Positions 53,823 to 62,812 of a DNA stretch of 64,000 bases are shown piece by piece. Origin of the DNA: Nevskiaceae bacterium (GTDB lineage Bacteria; Pseudomonadota; Gammaproteobacteria; Nevskiales; Nevskiaceae); NCBI GenBank assembly GCA_004298465.1, contig SCRT01000001.1, positions 248,001-312,000 of the forward strand. The letters are read 5' to 3'. The notes under the pieces were generated by a model. The model did no database searches. It saw nothing but the letters and a program-made list of their open reading frames with translations, and had not been told where the DNA came from. Position numbers and translations under genes: made by a program. The first letter of the stretch is position 1, and every line of letters begins with the position of its first letter.

Positions 53823-55622
53823 ATGAAATCGAAATTCAACCATGGCGGCATGCTGCCTCCGGTGCTGTCGCGCCGCCGTTTCGTGCAGGGCTTGGCCATG
53901 GGCGGCACGGCGGCCATGCTGGGCGCGCTTGCCGAACCTGCGTGGGCTTTGACCGGCCCTGACCAGCCACGCGTGCTGTCCGGTACGGAATTCAACCTTG
54001 AGATTGCCGAGCTGCCGGTGAACTATACCGGTGCCGCGCGGCTTGCGGTGGCGGTCAACGGCCAGGTGCCGGGCCCGCTGCTGCGCTGGCGCGAAGGCAC
54101 CACGGTTACGTTGCATGTCACGAACCGCTTGCGCGAGCCGACGTCGATCCACTGGCATGGCATCCTGCTGCCGGCCGGCATGGACGGCGTGCCGGGCATC
54201 AGTTTTCCCGGCATCGCGCCGGGCGAAATTTTCACTTACCGCTTTCCGGTGAGGCAAAGCGGTACCTACTGGTACCACTCGCATTCGGGTTTCCAGGAAC
54301 AGACCGGCTTGTATGGGTCGCTGGTGATCGAGCCGGCTAGCAGCGAGCGGGTTGCCGCGGACCGTGACTACGTGGTGATGCTCAACGACTGGACCGACCT
54401 CGATCCAGAGCGCATTTTTGCGATCCTCAAGAAGCAGAGCGACTACTTCAACTTCAATGAGCTGACGGTGCCGGACTTCATGCGCGATGCTTCGGCGCTG
54501 GGCTTGAAGGCAGCACTGCAGGCCCGCGCGATGTGGAACCAGATGCGCATGAGTCCGCGTGATGCCATCGACGTCAGCGGTTTCACTTATACCTATCTCA
54601 TGAACGGCGCGACGCCGGCCGCGAACTGGACGGGCTTGTTCCAGCCGGGCGAACGGGTGCGGCTGCGCTTCATCAACGGCTCGGCCAACAGCTATTTCGA
54701 TGTGCGGATTCCCGGCTTGAAGCTCACCGTGGTCGCGGCTGACGGGCAGGACGTCGAGCCTGTCACGGTCGATGAGTTCCGCATCGCCGCGGCCGAAACC
54801 TACGACGTCATCGTCGAACCCACGCGCGATCGTGCCTACACGGTGTTTGCGCAATCCATCGACCGCAGTGGTTACGCGCGCGGCACCCTAGCGCCCAAAC
54901 CCGGCATGGGAGCAGATATTCCAGCCATGGACCCGGTCCCGACGCTGACCATGGTCGACATGATGGGTGCCATGGCGCAAGGCGGCGGTCACGGGATGTC
55001 TGGGATGAACCATGGGGCGATGCCCGGCATGGACATGGCTTCCATGTCAGGCATGCAACACGGCGGCATGTCCGGCATGGACATGAGCGGTATGGTCAAG
55101 GCGCATCACGCACGTACCGAGTACGACAACCCGGGCGTGGACATGCACGTGGACTACCCGCGCACGAATCTCGACGACCCCGGCGCGGGTCTGCGCGAAA
55201 ACGGACGCAAGGTACTCACCTACGCGGACTTGCACACGATCGGTGGCTCACTCTATCCGCATGAGCCGGTTACGAACGACATTGAATTGCACCTCACCGG
55301 CAACATGGCGCGTTTCATCTGGTCTTTCGACGGCGTGATTTTCTCCAAGGCCAAACCAGTGCATTTCCCGGCCGGTGAGCACCTGCGCGTCATCCTGTGC
55401 AACGACACCATGATGAACCACCCGATTCATCTGCATGGCATGTGGAGCGAGATCGAGTCGCCCAACGGCGAGTTCCAGGTACGCAAGCACACTGTCAACG
55501 TGCAGCCGGCGCAGCGCGTCACCTACCGAGTCAATGCCGATGCCTTGGGGCGCTGGGCCTACCACTGCCATCTGCTCTATCACATGCATGCAGGCATGTT
55601 CCGCCAGGTGGTGGTGGCATGA
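53823..55622 (+). CDS. copA: Multicopper oxidase CopA (copper resistance)
   Basis: The 599-residue protein has a Tat signal (SRRRFVQGLAMGGTAAML), three cupredoxin domains, and all copper ligand motifs: HWHG, WYHSHSGFQEQ, HPIHLHGMW and HCHLLYHMHAGMF. Between domains 2 and 3 (residues ~380-425) is a Met/His-rich insert (MSGMNHGAMPGMDM, MQHGGMSGMDMSGM) typical of CopA, binding extra Cu(I). It oxidises or sequesters periplasmic copper. ATG 53823 is the start that gives the Tat signal at the N-terminus. It overlaps copB as ATGA. Confidence 0.95.
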   Translation: MKSKFNHGGMLPPVLSRRRFVQGLAMGGTAAMLGALAEPAWALTGPDQPRVLSGTEFNLEIAELPVNYTGAARLAVAVNGQVPGPLLRWREGTTVTLHVTNRLREPTSIHWHGILLPAGMDGVPGISFPGIAPGEIFTYRFPVRQSGTYWYHSHSGFQEQTGLYGSLVIEPASSERVAADRDYVVMLNDWTDLDPERIFAILKKQSDYFNFNELTVPDFMRDASALGLKAALQARAMWNQMRMSPRDAIDVSGFTYTYLMNGATPAANWTGLFQPGERVRLRFINGSANSYFDVRIPGLKLTVVAADGQDVEPVTVDEFRIAAAETYDVIVEPTRDRAYTVFAQSIDRSGYARGTLAPKPGMGADIPAMDPVPTLTMVDMMGAMAQGGGHGMSGMNHGAMPGMDMASMSGMQHGGMSGMDMSGMVKAHHARTEYDNPGVDMHVDYPRTNLDDPGAGLRENGRKVLTYADLHTIGGSLYPHEPVTNDIELHLTGNMARFIWSFDGVIFSKAKPVHFPAGEHLRVILCNDTMMNHPIHLHGMWSEIESPNGEFQVRKHTVNVQPAQRVTYRVNADALGRWAYHCHLLYHMHAGMFRQVVVA

Positions 55623-56563
55623 ACGCGAAAACTCCTTTGACCACGATGTTAGTGATGGCGTTGGCAGCCGCTTTTCCGCTGGTGGCCATGGCGCAAGACG
55701 CGGCGCAGAACATGGACATGAACGGGATGCACATGCCGATATTCGAATCGAGCTCCGGGCACCTGCAACACAAGCCCAAGGCTAAGGCGAGTTCGACAGC
55801 AAAGGCCGGCGGCAACCACGGCATGGACATGTCCACGATGCAGGGCGTGAGTGCACCGTTCGCAGCCCGCAGCTCCGATTACTCTGACGGCTACGGTTAT
55901 GGGCCAATGCCGGGGATGGAGATGCCTGACAACCCGGTCATCGCGATGCTGCTGCTGGATCGTCTGGAATACGTCCATGCGCGTGACGGCGGCAACGGCG
56001 TGGCCATCGACGGTGAGGCCTGGTACGGGAAGAACTTCAACAAGCTGTGGCTGAAGTTCGAGGGGGAACACGCTGACGGCCAGCTGCAGGACCTGCGCGC
56101 GGAAGCCTTGTGGAGTCATGCCATCGCAACCTACTGGAATACCCAGCTTGGCGTGCGCCACGACTTCGGTGTGGGCCCTGAGCGTACCTGGGCGGCTTTC
56201 GGCATCGAAGGGTTGGCCCCCTGGTGGTTTCAAACGGAAGCCACGCTTTACGTCGGACCAAGTGGCCGTACCGCAGCACGAGTCTCTGTCGAGTACGAAG
56301 GCCGGTTGACTCAGCGGCTGATCCTGCAGCCGGAGCTGGAAGCGAACGCCTACGGCAAGAATGACCCACGACGTGGCATCGGTTCCGGCCTTTCGGATGC
56401 ACGGGCGGGGTTGCGCCTGCGTTATGAGATTCGTCGCGAGTTTGCGCCCTATGTTGGCGTTGAATGGCTGCAGCGCTTTGCCCAGACCGCCGACTTTGCC
56501 CGAGCACAGGGCCAATCCGCTGGCGATCTGCGATGGGTTGTCGGCTTCCGTATCTGGTATTGA
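55619..56563 (+). CDS. copB: Copper resistance outer-membrane protein CopB
   Basis: The 314-residue product has a signal peptide (LVMALAAAFPLVAMA), a Met/His-rich N-terminal stretch (MDMNGMHMPIF, GMDMSTMQGV, MPGMEMPDN) and a beta-barrel of the CopB family: LLLDRLEYVHARDG, YGKNFNKLWLKFEGE, GLAPWWFQTEATLYVG, and a final strand DLRWVVGFRIWY. CopB helps lower periplasmic copper together with CopA. Fully in the copLAB-like order. Confidence 0.93.
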   Translation: MNAKTPLTTMLVMALAAAFPLVAMAQDAAQNMDMNGMHMPIFESSSGHLQHKPKAKASSTAKAGGNHGMDMSTMQGVSAPFAARSSDYSDGYGYGPMPGMEMPDNPVIAMLLLDRLEYVHARDGGNGVAIDGEAWYGKNFNKLWLKFEGEHADGQLQDLRAEALWSHAIATYWNTQLGVRHDFGVGPERTWAAFGIEGLAPWWFQTEATLYVGPSGRTAARVSVEYEGRLTQRLILQPELEANAYGKNDPRRGIGSGLSDARAGLRLRYEIRREFAPYVGVEWLQRFAQTADFARAQGQSAGDLRWVVGFRIWY

Positions 56564-56577
56564 ACGAGGATTCATCC

Positions 56578-57255
56578 ATGAAAGAGATCGTTAAATGCGG
56601 GCTTTTCGGCGGTGCGACCGCGGCCATTATTGTGGCGGCAGGCCTTGCCTATGCGTGGTCTGGCACTTACGACGTTGGTGCCGACGAACCCCATTGGCCA
56701 GTGACTTACGACTTCCTGCAATGGGCTCGCGGCCAATCGATCCAGGCGCATGCGGCAGGCATCGAAGTGCCGAATCTGGATGACCCTGAATTGATCCTCA
56801 GCGGCGCCGGCGACTATGCCGCCATGTGCACCGGCTGCCACCTGCGGCCGGGCCAGAGAAGCTCCGAACTGCGCATGGCCATGTATCCGCAGCCACCGGA
56901 CCTGACCCAGGTTCACGTGGAACCGGAAGAAGCGTTTTGGGTCATCAAGCACGGTATCAAGATGAGCGGCATGCCGGCGTGGGGGAAAGTCCCCGGTCAC
57001 GATGACGAAACAATCTGGGGGATGGTGGCGTTCATCGGCAAGCTGCCGGGAATGACCGCTGCGGAATACCGGGCCATCGTCGCCAAGGCCCCGCCAGACG
57101 AACACGAAAGCATGGATGGCCAAGACGACCATGCGCACCATTCACCGGAAGCTCATGCGGAAGCCCCGCCACCCATGGCGGACATGCCCAGCATGCCCGC
57201 AACGCCCCCGCATGACGCCGAGCCTGCCACGCACAGCCATGCCGACGAGCATTGA
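56578..57255 (+). CDS. Membrane-anchored cytochrome c with a His/Met-rich tail
   Basis: The 225-residue product has an N-terminal membrane anchor (GGATAAIIVAAGLAYAW), one haem site CTGCH in AAMCTGCHLRPG and a likely axial Met in KMSGMPAWG, then FIGKLPGMTAAEYRAIV. The last ~50 residues are rich in His, Asp, Met and Pro (DDHAHHSPEAHAE, ADMPSMPATPPHDAEPATHS), a probable metal-binding tail. It starts 14 bases after copB, so it is in the copper operon. The role is not established; it may take electrons from, or bring copper to, CopA. Confidence 0.88.
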   Translation: MKEIVKCGLFGGATAAIIVAAGLAYAWSGTYDVGADEPHWPVTYDFLQWARGQSIQAHAAGIEVPNLDDPELILSGAGDYAAMCTGCHLRPGQRSSELRMAMYPQPPDLTQVHVEPEEAFWVIKHGIKMSGMPAWGKVPGHDDETIWGMVAFIGKLPGMTAAEYRAIVAKAPPDEHESMDGQDDHAHHSPEAHAEAPPPMADMPSMPATPPHDAEPATHSHADEH

Positions 57256-57282
57256 AGCTTTCAACCACAGGAGTAACTCACC

Positions 57283-57710
57283 ATGAAATCGAACATCATT
57301 CCCTTGATTGCAACGTTGTCGGCCCCGCCTTTGCCCAGCAGGCGCGTGCGGAACCCGCACCGGCGGCTCAGGCGAGCCGCATGCCGCACATGCCCATCGG
57401 CGACATGGATGCCGGGTCCATGAATGGCATGAGGATGCAGCCCATGCCCGGCATGCACGACACGACGCAAGGCGCTCAAGTCAACGCTACCGGCACTGGC
57501 GTGGTTGAAGCCGTGGATCAAGCCCAGGGCGCCGTCACCATCAAACACCAGGCGATTGCCGCACTTGACTGGCCCGCCATGACCATGGCCTTCAAGGCGG
57601 CCAACGCTGAACTGCTCAAAGAGGTGAAGGTAGGTGAAAAAATAGGCTTCGGCCTGCACGCGCAAGGCATGAACGGCACGTTGATCTGGATCAAATCTGC
57701 CCAACCTTGA
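57283..57710 (+). pseudogene. CusF-like copper-binding protein with a frameshift in the signal peptide
   Basis: The mature domain is CusF-like: copper-ligand set H...WxxMxM in VTIKHQAIAALDWPAMTM, with VGEKIGFGLHAQGMNGTLIW. The ATG at 57283 has a proper ribosome site (AGGAGT) and begins a signal (MKSNIIPLIATLS), but this frame reads PPLPSRR instead of AFAQQARAEP. The mature frame has no signal of its own; its only upstream start (57252) gives a hydrophilic N-terminus. One base appears missing near 57320. It is either a real mutation or a sequence error. Confidence 0.7.
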
Positions 57711-57750
57711 CCATTGCGCCGGACACTGAATTGGGAAGGAAACGATCGTG

Positions 57751-58932
57751 ATGCGAGCTTGGGCGTCGTTGCGAGCGTTGCCGCGGATGGTGTGGCTGCT
57801 GGGTATCGTCAGCCTCGCCAACGACACCGCCAGCGACATGATCTACCCGCTGATTCCGCTGTATCTCACGGCGGTCCTGATGGCCGGTCCCAGGGCGCTG
57901 GGGCTGATCGAAGGCGTGGCAGAGGCGGCCAGCAGCTTGTTGAAGTTGTTTGCCGGCATTGCCGCGGACCGCACGCGTAGCACGCGTGGCTGGATCATCG
58001 GCGGCTACGCCGTCAGTGGTCTGGCGCGGCCGTTGATCGCGTTGGCCCAGGCCTGGCCTGGCGTGCTGCTATGCCGCCTTGCGGATCGCGCCGGCAAGGG
58101 CCTGCGCAGTGCCCCGCGGGATGCGCTGCTCAGCCTGAGCATCCAGCCGCACCAGCGCGGGCTGGCTTTCGGCGTGCATCGCGCCATGGACAATGCCGGC
58201 GCGGTGGTCGGCCCGCTGATCGCCGCTGCTTTGCTGGCCGCCGGGTTGTCCCTGCGGTCGATTTTCCTGTGGTCCGTGGTGCCCGCCATCATCGTCTTCC
58301 TGCTGACCCTGTACCTGAAGGAGCCGGCCAACGATGCGCCGCTCACGCGGACGCCGATGCGCTGGACGCTCGCCGGCCTGCCGCCCACGTTCCGGCGCTA
58401 TCTCGTGGTGCTGGGCCTGTTCACGCTCGGCAACTCGTCGAACATGTTCCTGCTGCTGCGCGCGGAGTCATTGGGGGTGACGGCTGAACACATCGTGCTG
58501 ATGTGGGTGCTGTTTTCCGCCGTGGCCATGTTGCTGTCCGCGCCGCTGTCGGCGCTGTCGGACCACTTCAACCGCTTCCACATACTGGGCATTGGCTGGG
58601 GTGCTTACGCGGCGGCCTATCTGTTCATCGGCATGCTGCCCAATGCAAGCTGGACGCTGTGGCTGGCCTTCGCCGCCTACGGCGTGGTCACCGCCGCGCT
58701 GGAAGGCACGGAAAAAGCGCTGGTCGCGGACCTGGTGGAAGGTAAGCGCAGCGGCACGGCATTCGGCTGGTACAACCTGGTGGCCGGCATCATGTTGCTG
58801 CCGGCGTCGCTGATCTTCGGTTGGCTGTGGCAAACCTTTTCAGAACAACTGGCCTTCGGTTTCGGCGCCCTGTGCGCCGCCGTGGCTGCGGTGTTGCTGC
58901 TGATGTGGGTGCGTCCGCCCAGCGTGGCCTGA
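57751..58932 (+). CDS. Major facilitator superfamily transporter
   Basis: The ~393-residue protein has about twelve membrane segments and the MFS loop motif GRxxDRxGKG as CRLADRAGKGLRSAPRDALL. SLANDTASDMIYPLIPLYLT and FGVHRAMDNAGAVVGPLIAA are typical of a putative exporter subgroup found beside metal genes. Start is ATG 57751, or GTG 57748, behind GGGAAGGA. It lies 40 bases after the CusF-like gene, so probably in the same operon. The substrate is unknown. Confidence 0.88.
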   Translation: MRAWASLRALPRMVWLLGIVSLANDTASDMIYPLIPLYLTAVLMAGPRALGLIEGVAEAASSLLKLFAGIAADRTRSTRGWIIGGYAVSGLARPLIALAQAWPGVLLCRLADRAGKGLRSAPRDALLSLSIQPHQRGLAFGVHRAMDNAGAVVGPLIAAALLAAGLSLRSIFLWSVVPAIIVFLLTLYLKEPANDAPLTRTPMRWTLAGLPPTFRRYLVVLGLFTLGNSSNMFLLLRAESLGVTAEHIVLMWVLFSAVAMLLSAPLSALSDHFNRFHILGIGWGAYAAAYLFIGMLPNASWTLWLAFAAYGVVTAALEGTEKALVADLVEGKRSGTAFGWYNLVAGIMLLPASLIFGWLWQTFSEQLAFGFGALCAAVAAVLLLMWVRPPSVA

Positions 58933-59008
58933 GGCCGGAGCCGATCCCGCTTGTCTGCGTGATCGCCTGCGTTTTTACAGACACCACATCAAAATCACAC
59001 GCGCGCGA

Positions 59009-59911
59009 TCAAGGCGAAGGCCAGATAAACAGTCCCATCGAGGCCAGCAAGGCGCGCGAACCGATGCCGCGGCGGAAGAACATGAACATCAGCGCAATGG
59101 CGGCGAAGGTCGCGCCGGCAGCCACCAATAAGGAGCGGTCGAACAACCACGGCGTGAAGAACAGGCCCAGCGCCGTCGGCACGGTTGCCTGGCTCATCAT
59201 CGAGCCACAGATGTTCGCCAGCGCCAGCCGGTACTTGCCTTGCCGTACCCAGATCACCGCGTTCATGGTCTCGGGCAGTTCGGTGGCGATCGGGCTCAGC
59301 AGCAACGCCAGCAGTTGCGGCGGCAGCCCCAGCAGCGGCCCCAGCACGCCGAGCTGATTCACGAACAGGTGTGAGGCGCCAAAGATGACAGCCAGTGCCG
59401 CCAGCGTTTGCAGATAGACCTGCCAGGCCAGCGGTTCGCTGCGCCGCGGGGCGATCTTGAGCGGTTCAAGCTTCGTTTCTTCGTGTTGTGGTTCGTCGCG
59501 CATCTCCTGCCAGAAGAACGCGGCATAAACCGCCAGAAACAAGATGCCAAGCCACGGTTTCGATACAAAAACAACAACACCGAGGATGACCTTGGCCGCG
59601 AACACGACTAGAAACTAAGCCTGATCCCGGCTCAGGCGGCGGAATTCCTGTTCTATCGCTGGCGTGTGCGGCAGTTTCTGGTGGCTCCAGAACAAGGTGG
59701 CACCCACGACCGCGTAGGCGATTGTTGACAACACCAGCGGCCCACCCAGAGCCGCGCCCACACCGAGGTTTTTCTGCTCTGGCGCAGCGCCGAACACGAC
59801 GGCGACGAACGTGATGATGCTTTCCGGCAAGGCCGTGCCGACGGCCGCCAAGATAGAAGCTGTGGCCTGCTGGCCGACTGCCAGTCTGCGCCCAACCCAC
59901 TCCACGCCATT
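59009..59911 (-). pseudogene. Na+/Ca2+ exchanger-family protein, broken
   Basis: One frame on the - strand reads GVEWVGRRLAVGQQATASIL, VGTALPESIITFVAVVFG (alpha-1 repeat), ...RRLSRDQA, an in-frame TAG (59615-59617), then FLVVFAAKVILGVVVFV... LALLLSPIATELPETMNAVIW (alpha-2 repeat). So a single CaCA antiporter gene is interrupted by a nonsense codon with the frame otherwise intact. The N-terminus is also missing: homology starts near 59911, directly before the regulator gene, without the expected first helix. A GTG at 59605 could restart the second half, but function is doubtful. Confidence 0.8.
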
Positions 59912-59924
59912 TCGGATTTGCGGC

Positions 59925-60203
59925 TTATTTGAGATAGGTGCGCAAGACGTCAATGAACTCATCCGCGGCTTGTTGTCGCGCTTCCACGCTGCCCGCGGCG
60001 GACTCCGCGATGTGTTCCCGGACATGTTGTTCTGCCACTTTCACCATCAAGCCCTGGATGGCCCCTCGAGCGCCGGCGATCTGGTGCAGCACTTCGGCAC
60101 AGCTTTTCTCGTCCTCGATGGCGCGTTCCAACGCTTCGAGCTGGCCGCGGATGCGGCGCACCCGCGCCAGCAGACGGCTTTTTTCCCGAACGACATGACT
60201 CAT
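59925..60203 (-). CDS. RcnR-type (CsoR/RcnR/FrmR family) metal sensor repressor
   Basis: The 92-residue all-helical protein starts MSHVVREKSRLLARVRRIRG and has QIAGARGAIQGLMVKVAEQH. The ligand pattern His3, Cys35, His60, His64 is that of the nickel/cobalt sensor RcnR, whereas FrmR lacks the His64 and CsoR has a Cys in that region. It should release DNA on binding Ni(II) or Co(II). It is divergent from the EamA transporter with a 49-base gap containing a G-tract. Metal specificity is a prediction from the four ligands. Confidence 0.82.
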   Translation of the reverse strand: MSHVVREKSRLLARVRRIRGQLEALERAIEDEKSCAEVLHQIAGARGAIQGLMVKVAEQHVREHIAESAAGSVEARQQAADEFIDVLRTYLK

Positions 60204-60220
60204 GTGAAGATACTTTAAAA

Positions 60221-60237
60221 ATAGGGTAGGTAGGTAT
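60221..60237. promoter_or_regulatory. Candidate operator for the RcnR-type repressor
   Basis: ATAGGGTAGGTAGGTAT is a G-tract flanked by ATA/TAT in the 49-base divergent space. RcnR/FrmR family operators have G/C tracts with A/T-rich inverted flanks. TACAAT (60240-60245) just beyond could be a -10 for the transporter and, on the other strand, part of TTGTAC for the repressor. Confidence 0.45.
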
Positions 60238-60252
60238 CGTACAATATTGGCA

Positions 60253-61167
60253 ATGAACGCGACGCGTGCCTTCCCCCTCTCTTCAGCTCTTGCGGCACTC
60301 GGCGCCGCAGCGCTGTTCGGCGCCAGCACGCCGCTGGCCAAGGGGCTGCTGCGCGATGTATCGCCCATGTTGCTGGCCGGCCTGCTGTATCTCGGCAGTG
60401 GTCTGGGCTTGGGCGTCATCCGGTTACTGCGCGACCGCGGCTGGCACACGCCTGCACTGACCCGCCGGGAATGGTTGTGGCTGGGGCTGGCCATCCTGTT
60501 CGGCGGGGTGCTGGCGCCGGTGCTGCTGATGCTGGGCTTGACGCGAACATCGGCGGCAACGGCATCGTTGTTGTTGAACCTGGAAGCTGTGTTGACGGCG
60601 CTGATCGCATGGTTTGTGTTCCGCGAGAACGCGAACCGCCGCATCGTGCTGGGTTTCACGTTGATCGTGGTGGGCGCGTTGTTGTTGGCGCTGCCGGATG
60701 CTTCGCAACCTCTCGGTTTGGGGGCAGGTGCACTGCTGATTGCCGCCGCCTGCCTGTGCTGGGCGCTGGACAACAATTTCACCTGCCGGGTATCGGCTTC
60801 CGATGCCCTGTTCATTGCCGGGCTCAAGGGTTGGGTGGCAGGCGCCGTCAACACCGCCATTGCGCTTGCCCTTCATGCTCGGTGGCCCGCGTCACCCATC
60901 GTTGCGGCGGCACTGGGCGTCGGGTTGCTGGGCTACGGCATCAGCCTGGTGCTGTTCGTGCTGGCGCTGCGCGGCGTGGGTTCGGCCCGTACCGGCGCGT
61001 ATTTCTCGACCGCCCCGTTCATCGGCGCGGCCATTGCCATTCCGGCATTCGGCGAGCACACGTCGTGGAGTTTCTGGCTGGCGGCGCTGCTGATGGCGCT
61101 AGGCGTGTGGCTGCATCTGAGCGAGCGCCGCAGTGACCTGGGTGGACAATCCGCCTTGGTGCATTGA
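60253..61167 (+). CDS. EamA/DMT-family transporter, probable metal exporter
   Basis: The 304-residue protein has ten membrane segments in two EamA halves: ALAALGAAALFGASTPLAKG...LLLNLEAVLTALIAWFVFRE and LLIAAACLCWALDNNFTCRV...GAYFSTAPFIGAAIAIPAFG. Drug/metabolite transporters are substrate-diverse. Location next to an RcnR-type repressor suggests control by and export of nickel or cobalt, which is inferred from context only. ATG 60253 is used; a TTG at 60247 is also in frame. Confidence 0.85.
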   Translation: MNATRAFPLSSALAALGAAALFGASTPLAKGLLRDVSPMLLAGLLYLGSGLGLGVIRLLRDRGWHTPALTRREWLWLGLAILFGGVLAPVLLMLGLTRTSAATASLLLNLEAVLTALIAWFVFRENANRRIVLGFTLIVVGALLLALPDASQPLGLGAGALLIAAACLCWALDNNFTCRVSASDALFIAGLKGWVAGAVNTAIALALHARWPASPIVAAALGVGLLGYGISLVLFVLALRGVGSARTGAYFSTAPFIGAAIAIPAFGEHTSWSFWLAALLMALGVWLHLSERRSDLGGQSALVH

Positions 61168-61244
61168 TCAGAAGTTTGTCGGGGCAGAGCCGCGACCAAG
61201 GCCATTGCCCGTATCATCGGCGGGGTTTTCGAGCCCCCAAGATC

Positions 61245-61901
61245 TTGAACGCGAACCCACTGCTCAGTGCAGAACAGCTCCGGTGCACGGTCGGTGCGCG
61301 CACGCTGTGGCGTGACGTGAACGTGGCAATTCGCCCCGGCGAGCGCTGGGCCGTGCGCGGGCCATCGGGTTCCGGCAAAACGCTGTTGCTGCGCACGCTG
61401 GCCGGGTTGGCGCCGTGCCAGGGTGGGGCGGTATACCTCGACGGCAAGCCGTTTTCGGCGTGGTCGCCACCAGCATGGCGTGCGCGCGTGGCCTATCTGC
61501 CGCAAAGCGCGGTGCTGCCGGAAGGCACGGTCGAAACGACACTGGCCGCACCTTTCGCGTTCAAGGTTCATCGCGGGCGCAAGTTTTCACTGGAAGCAGC
61601 GCGGCATTATCTGGGGGCGGTGGCGCTCGACCCTGCCTTTCTTGAACAGGACACCCAGAACCTCTCCGGCGGCGAGGCGCAACTTGTGGCGCTGATCCGG
61701 GCGCTGCTGCTGCAACCCGGCATGCTGTTGCTGGATGAAGCCACGGCCTCGGTCGACCCGGCAAGAACCACGCACGTGGAAGACCTTATCGACACGTGGC
61801 TGGGAGAATCCCGTGACCGTGCCTGCGTGTGGACGAGCCACGACCCGGCACAGCTCGAACGTGTCAGCACGCAAAGCCTGCAACTGGAGCGACCGGCATG
61901 A
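61245..61901 (+). CDS. ABC transporter ATP-binding protein, FetA-like
   Basis: The ~218-residue ATPase has Walker A GPSGSGKTLLLRTLAGL, Q-loop VAYLPQSAVLPEGTVE, signature NLSGGEAQLVALIRALL and Walker B MLLLDEATASVD. The distinctive permease partner gene (FetB family) starts in its stop codon (ATGA), so it is the FetA/YbbL half of a putative iron exporter. TTG 61245 fits the family length; a TTG at 61164 would add 27 residues. Neither has a clear ribosome site. Confidence 0.85.
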   Translation: MNANPLLSAEQLRCTVGARTLWRDVNVAIRPGERWAVRGPSGSGKTLLLRTLAGLAPCQGGAVYLDGKPFSAWSPPAWRARVAYLPQSAVLPEGTVETTLAAPFAFKVHRGRKFSLEAARHYLGAVALDPAFLEQDTQNLSGGEAQLVALIRALLLQPGMLLLDEATASVDPARTTHVEDLIDTWLGESRDRACVWTSHDPAQLERVSTQSLQLERPA

Positions 61902-62746
61902 ACGCGCAGGCGCTGGCCATCAGCAACTGGCAACTGGGCTTTGCGGCGTTGCTCATCCTCGTCAATCTACTGCTGTCCGCATGGCTGCGGCTGGGCCTGA
62001 CGCGCAGCCTGCTGGTCGCCAGCCTGCGCATGGTGGTGCAACTGCTGCTGATCGGTTTCATCCTGGAAGCGATCTTCGCGCTCAACCACCCGCTGCCGGT
62101 GGTGGGCATCGGGCTGGTGATGGTGACGCTGGCCGGCATTTCCGCCGTCAACCGCACGCAGCGGCGTTTCCCGGGCATCTACGTGGACAGCGTGCTGTGC
62201 GTGTTCGGCGCGTCCTTCGTCGTTACTGGCGCGGCCCTGCTGGGCATTATCAACGTCGACCCGTGGTATCGCGCGCAGTACGCCATTCCATTGCTGGGCA
62301 TGGTACTGGGCAACATCCTGAACGGCGTGTCGCTGGCACTGAACCGCTTTACCGAAGGTGCGGCGCGCGAACGCAAGCTGATTGAATCCAGCCTCGCGCT
62401 TGGCGCCACGCGCTGGGAAGCCGCCCATCCGCTCATCACTGCCAGCCTGCACACCGGCATGATCCCGACCATCAATTCCATGATGGTGATGGGCATCGTC
62501 AGCCTGCCGGGCATGATGACAGGCCAGTTGCTGGCGGGTGCGGCGCCGGAATCTGCCGTGCGCTACCAGATCGTCATCATGTTCATGATCGCCGCCGCCA
62601 CCGCACTCGGCGCCTTCGGCGTCGTGATGTTCGCGTTTCGCGTGCTGTTCACGCGGGAGCATCAGCTGCGCGCGGATCGCTTGAGCCAGCCGCAGGCGGG
62701 CGTTCGGCATGGGGGGTTGCGGATCAGGCGCCGTTTCATGTCATGA
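61898..62746 (+). CDS. fetB: Iron export permease FetB-like
   Basis: The 282-residue protein has about seven membrane helices and the UPF0014/FetB motifs: LVASLRMVVQLLLIGFIL, GNILNGVSLALNRF, SLALGATRWEAAHPL, and INSMMVMGIVSLPGMMTGQLL. In E. coli FetAB lowers cellular iron and protects from oxidative stress. ATG 61898 overlaps fetA by four bases. Length matches the family. Confidence 0.9.
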   Translation: MNAQALAISNWQLGFAALLILVNLLLSAWLRLGLTRSLLVASLRMVVQLLLIGFILEAIFALNHPLPVVGIGLVMVTLAGISAVNRTQRRFPGIYVDSVLCVFGASFVVTGAALLGIINVDPWYRAQYAIPLLGMVLGNILNGVSLALNRFTEGAARERKLIESSLALGATRWEAAHPLITASLHTGMIPTINSMMVMGIVSLPGMMTGQLLAGAAPESAVRYQIVIMFMIAAATALGAFGVVMFAFRVLFTREHQLRADRLSQPQAGVRHGGLRIRRRFMS

Positions 62747-62812
62747 AGCTGCGGATACCTTGGGCGGTAGACCGACCAGTAATCCCCAGGCCACTTTGCT
62801 AGACTCACGAAC

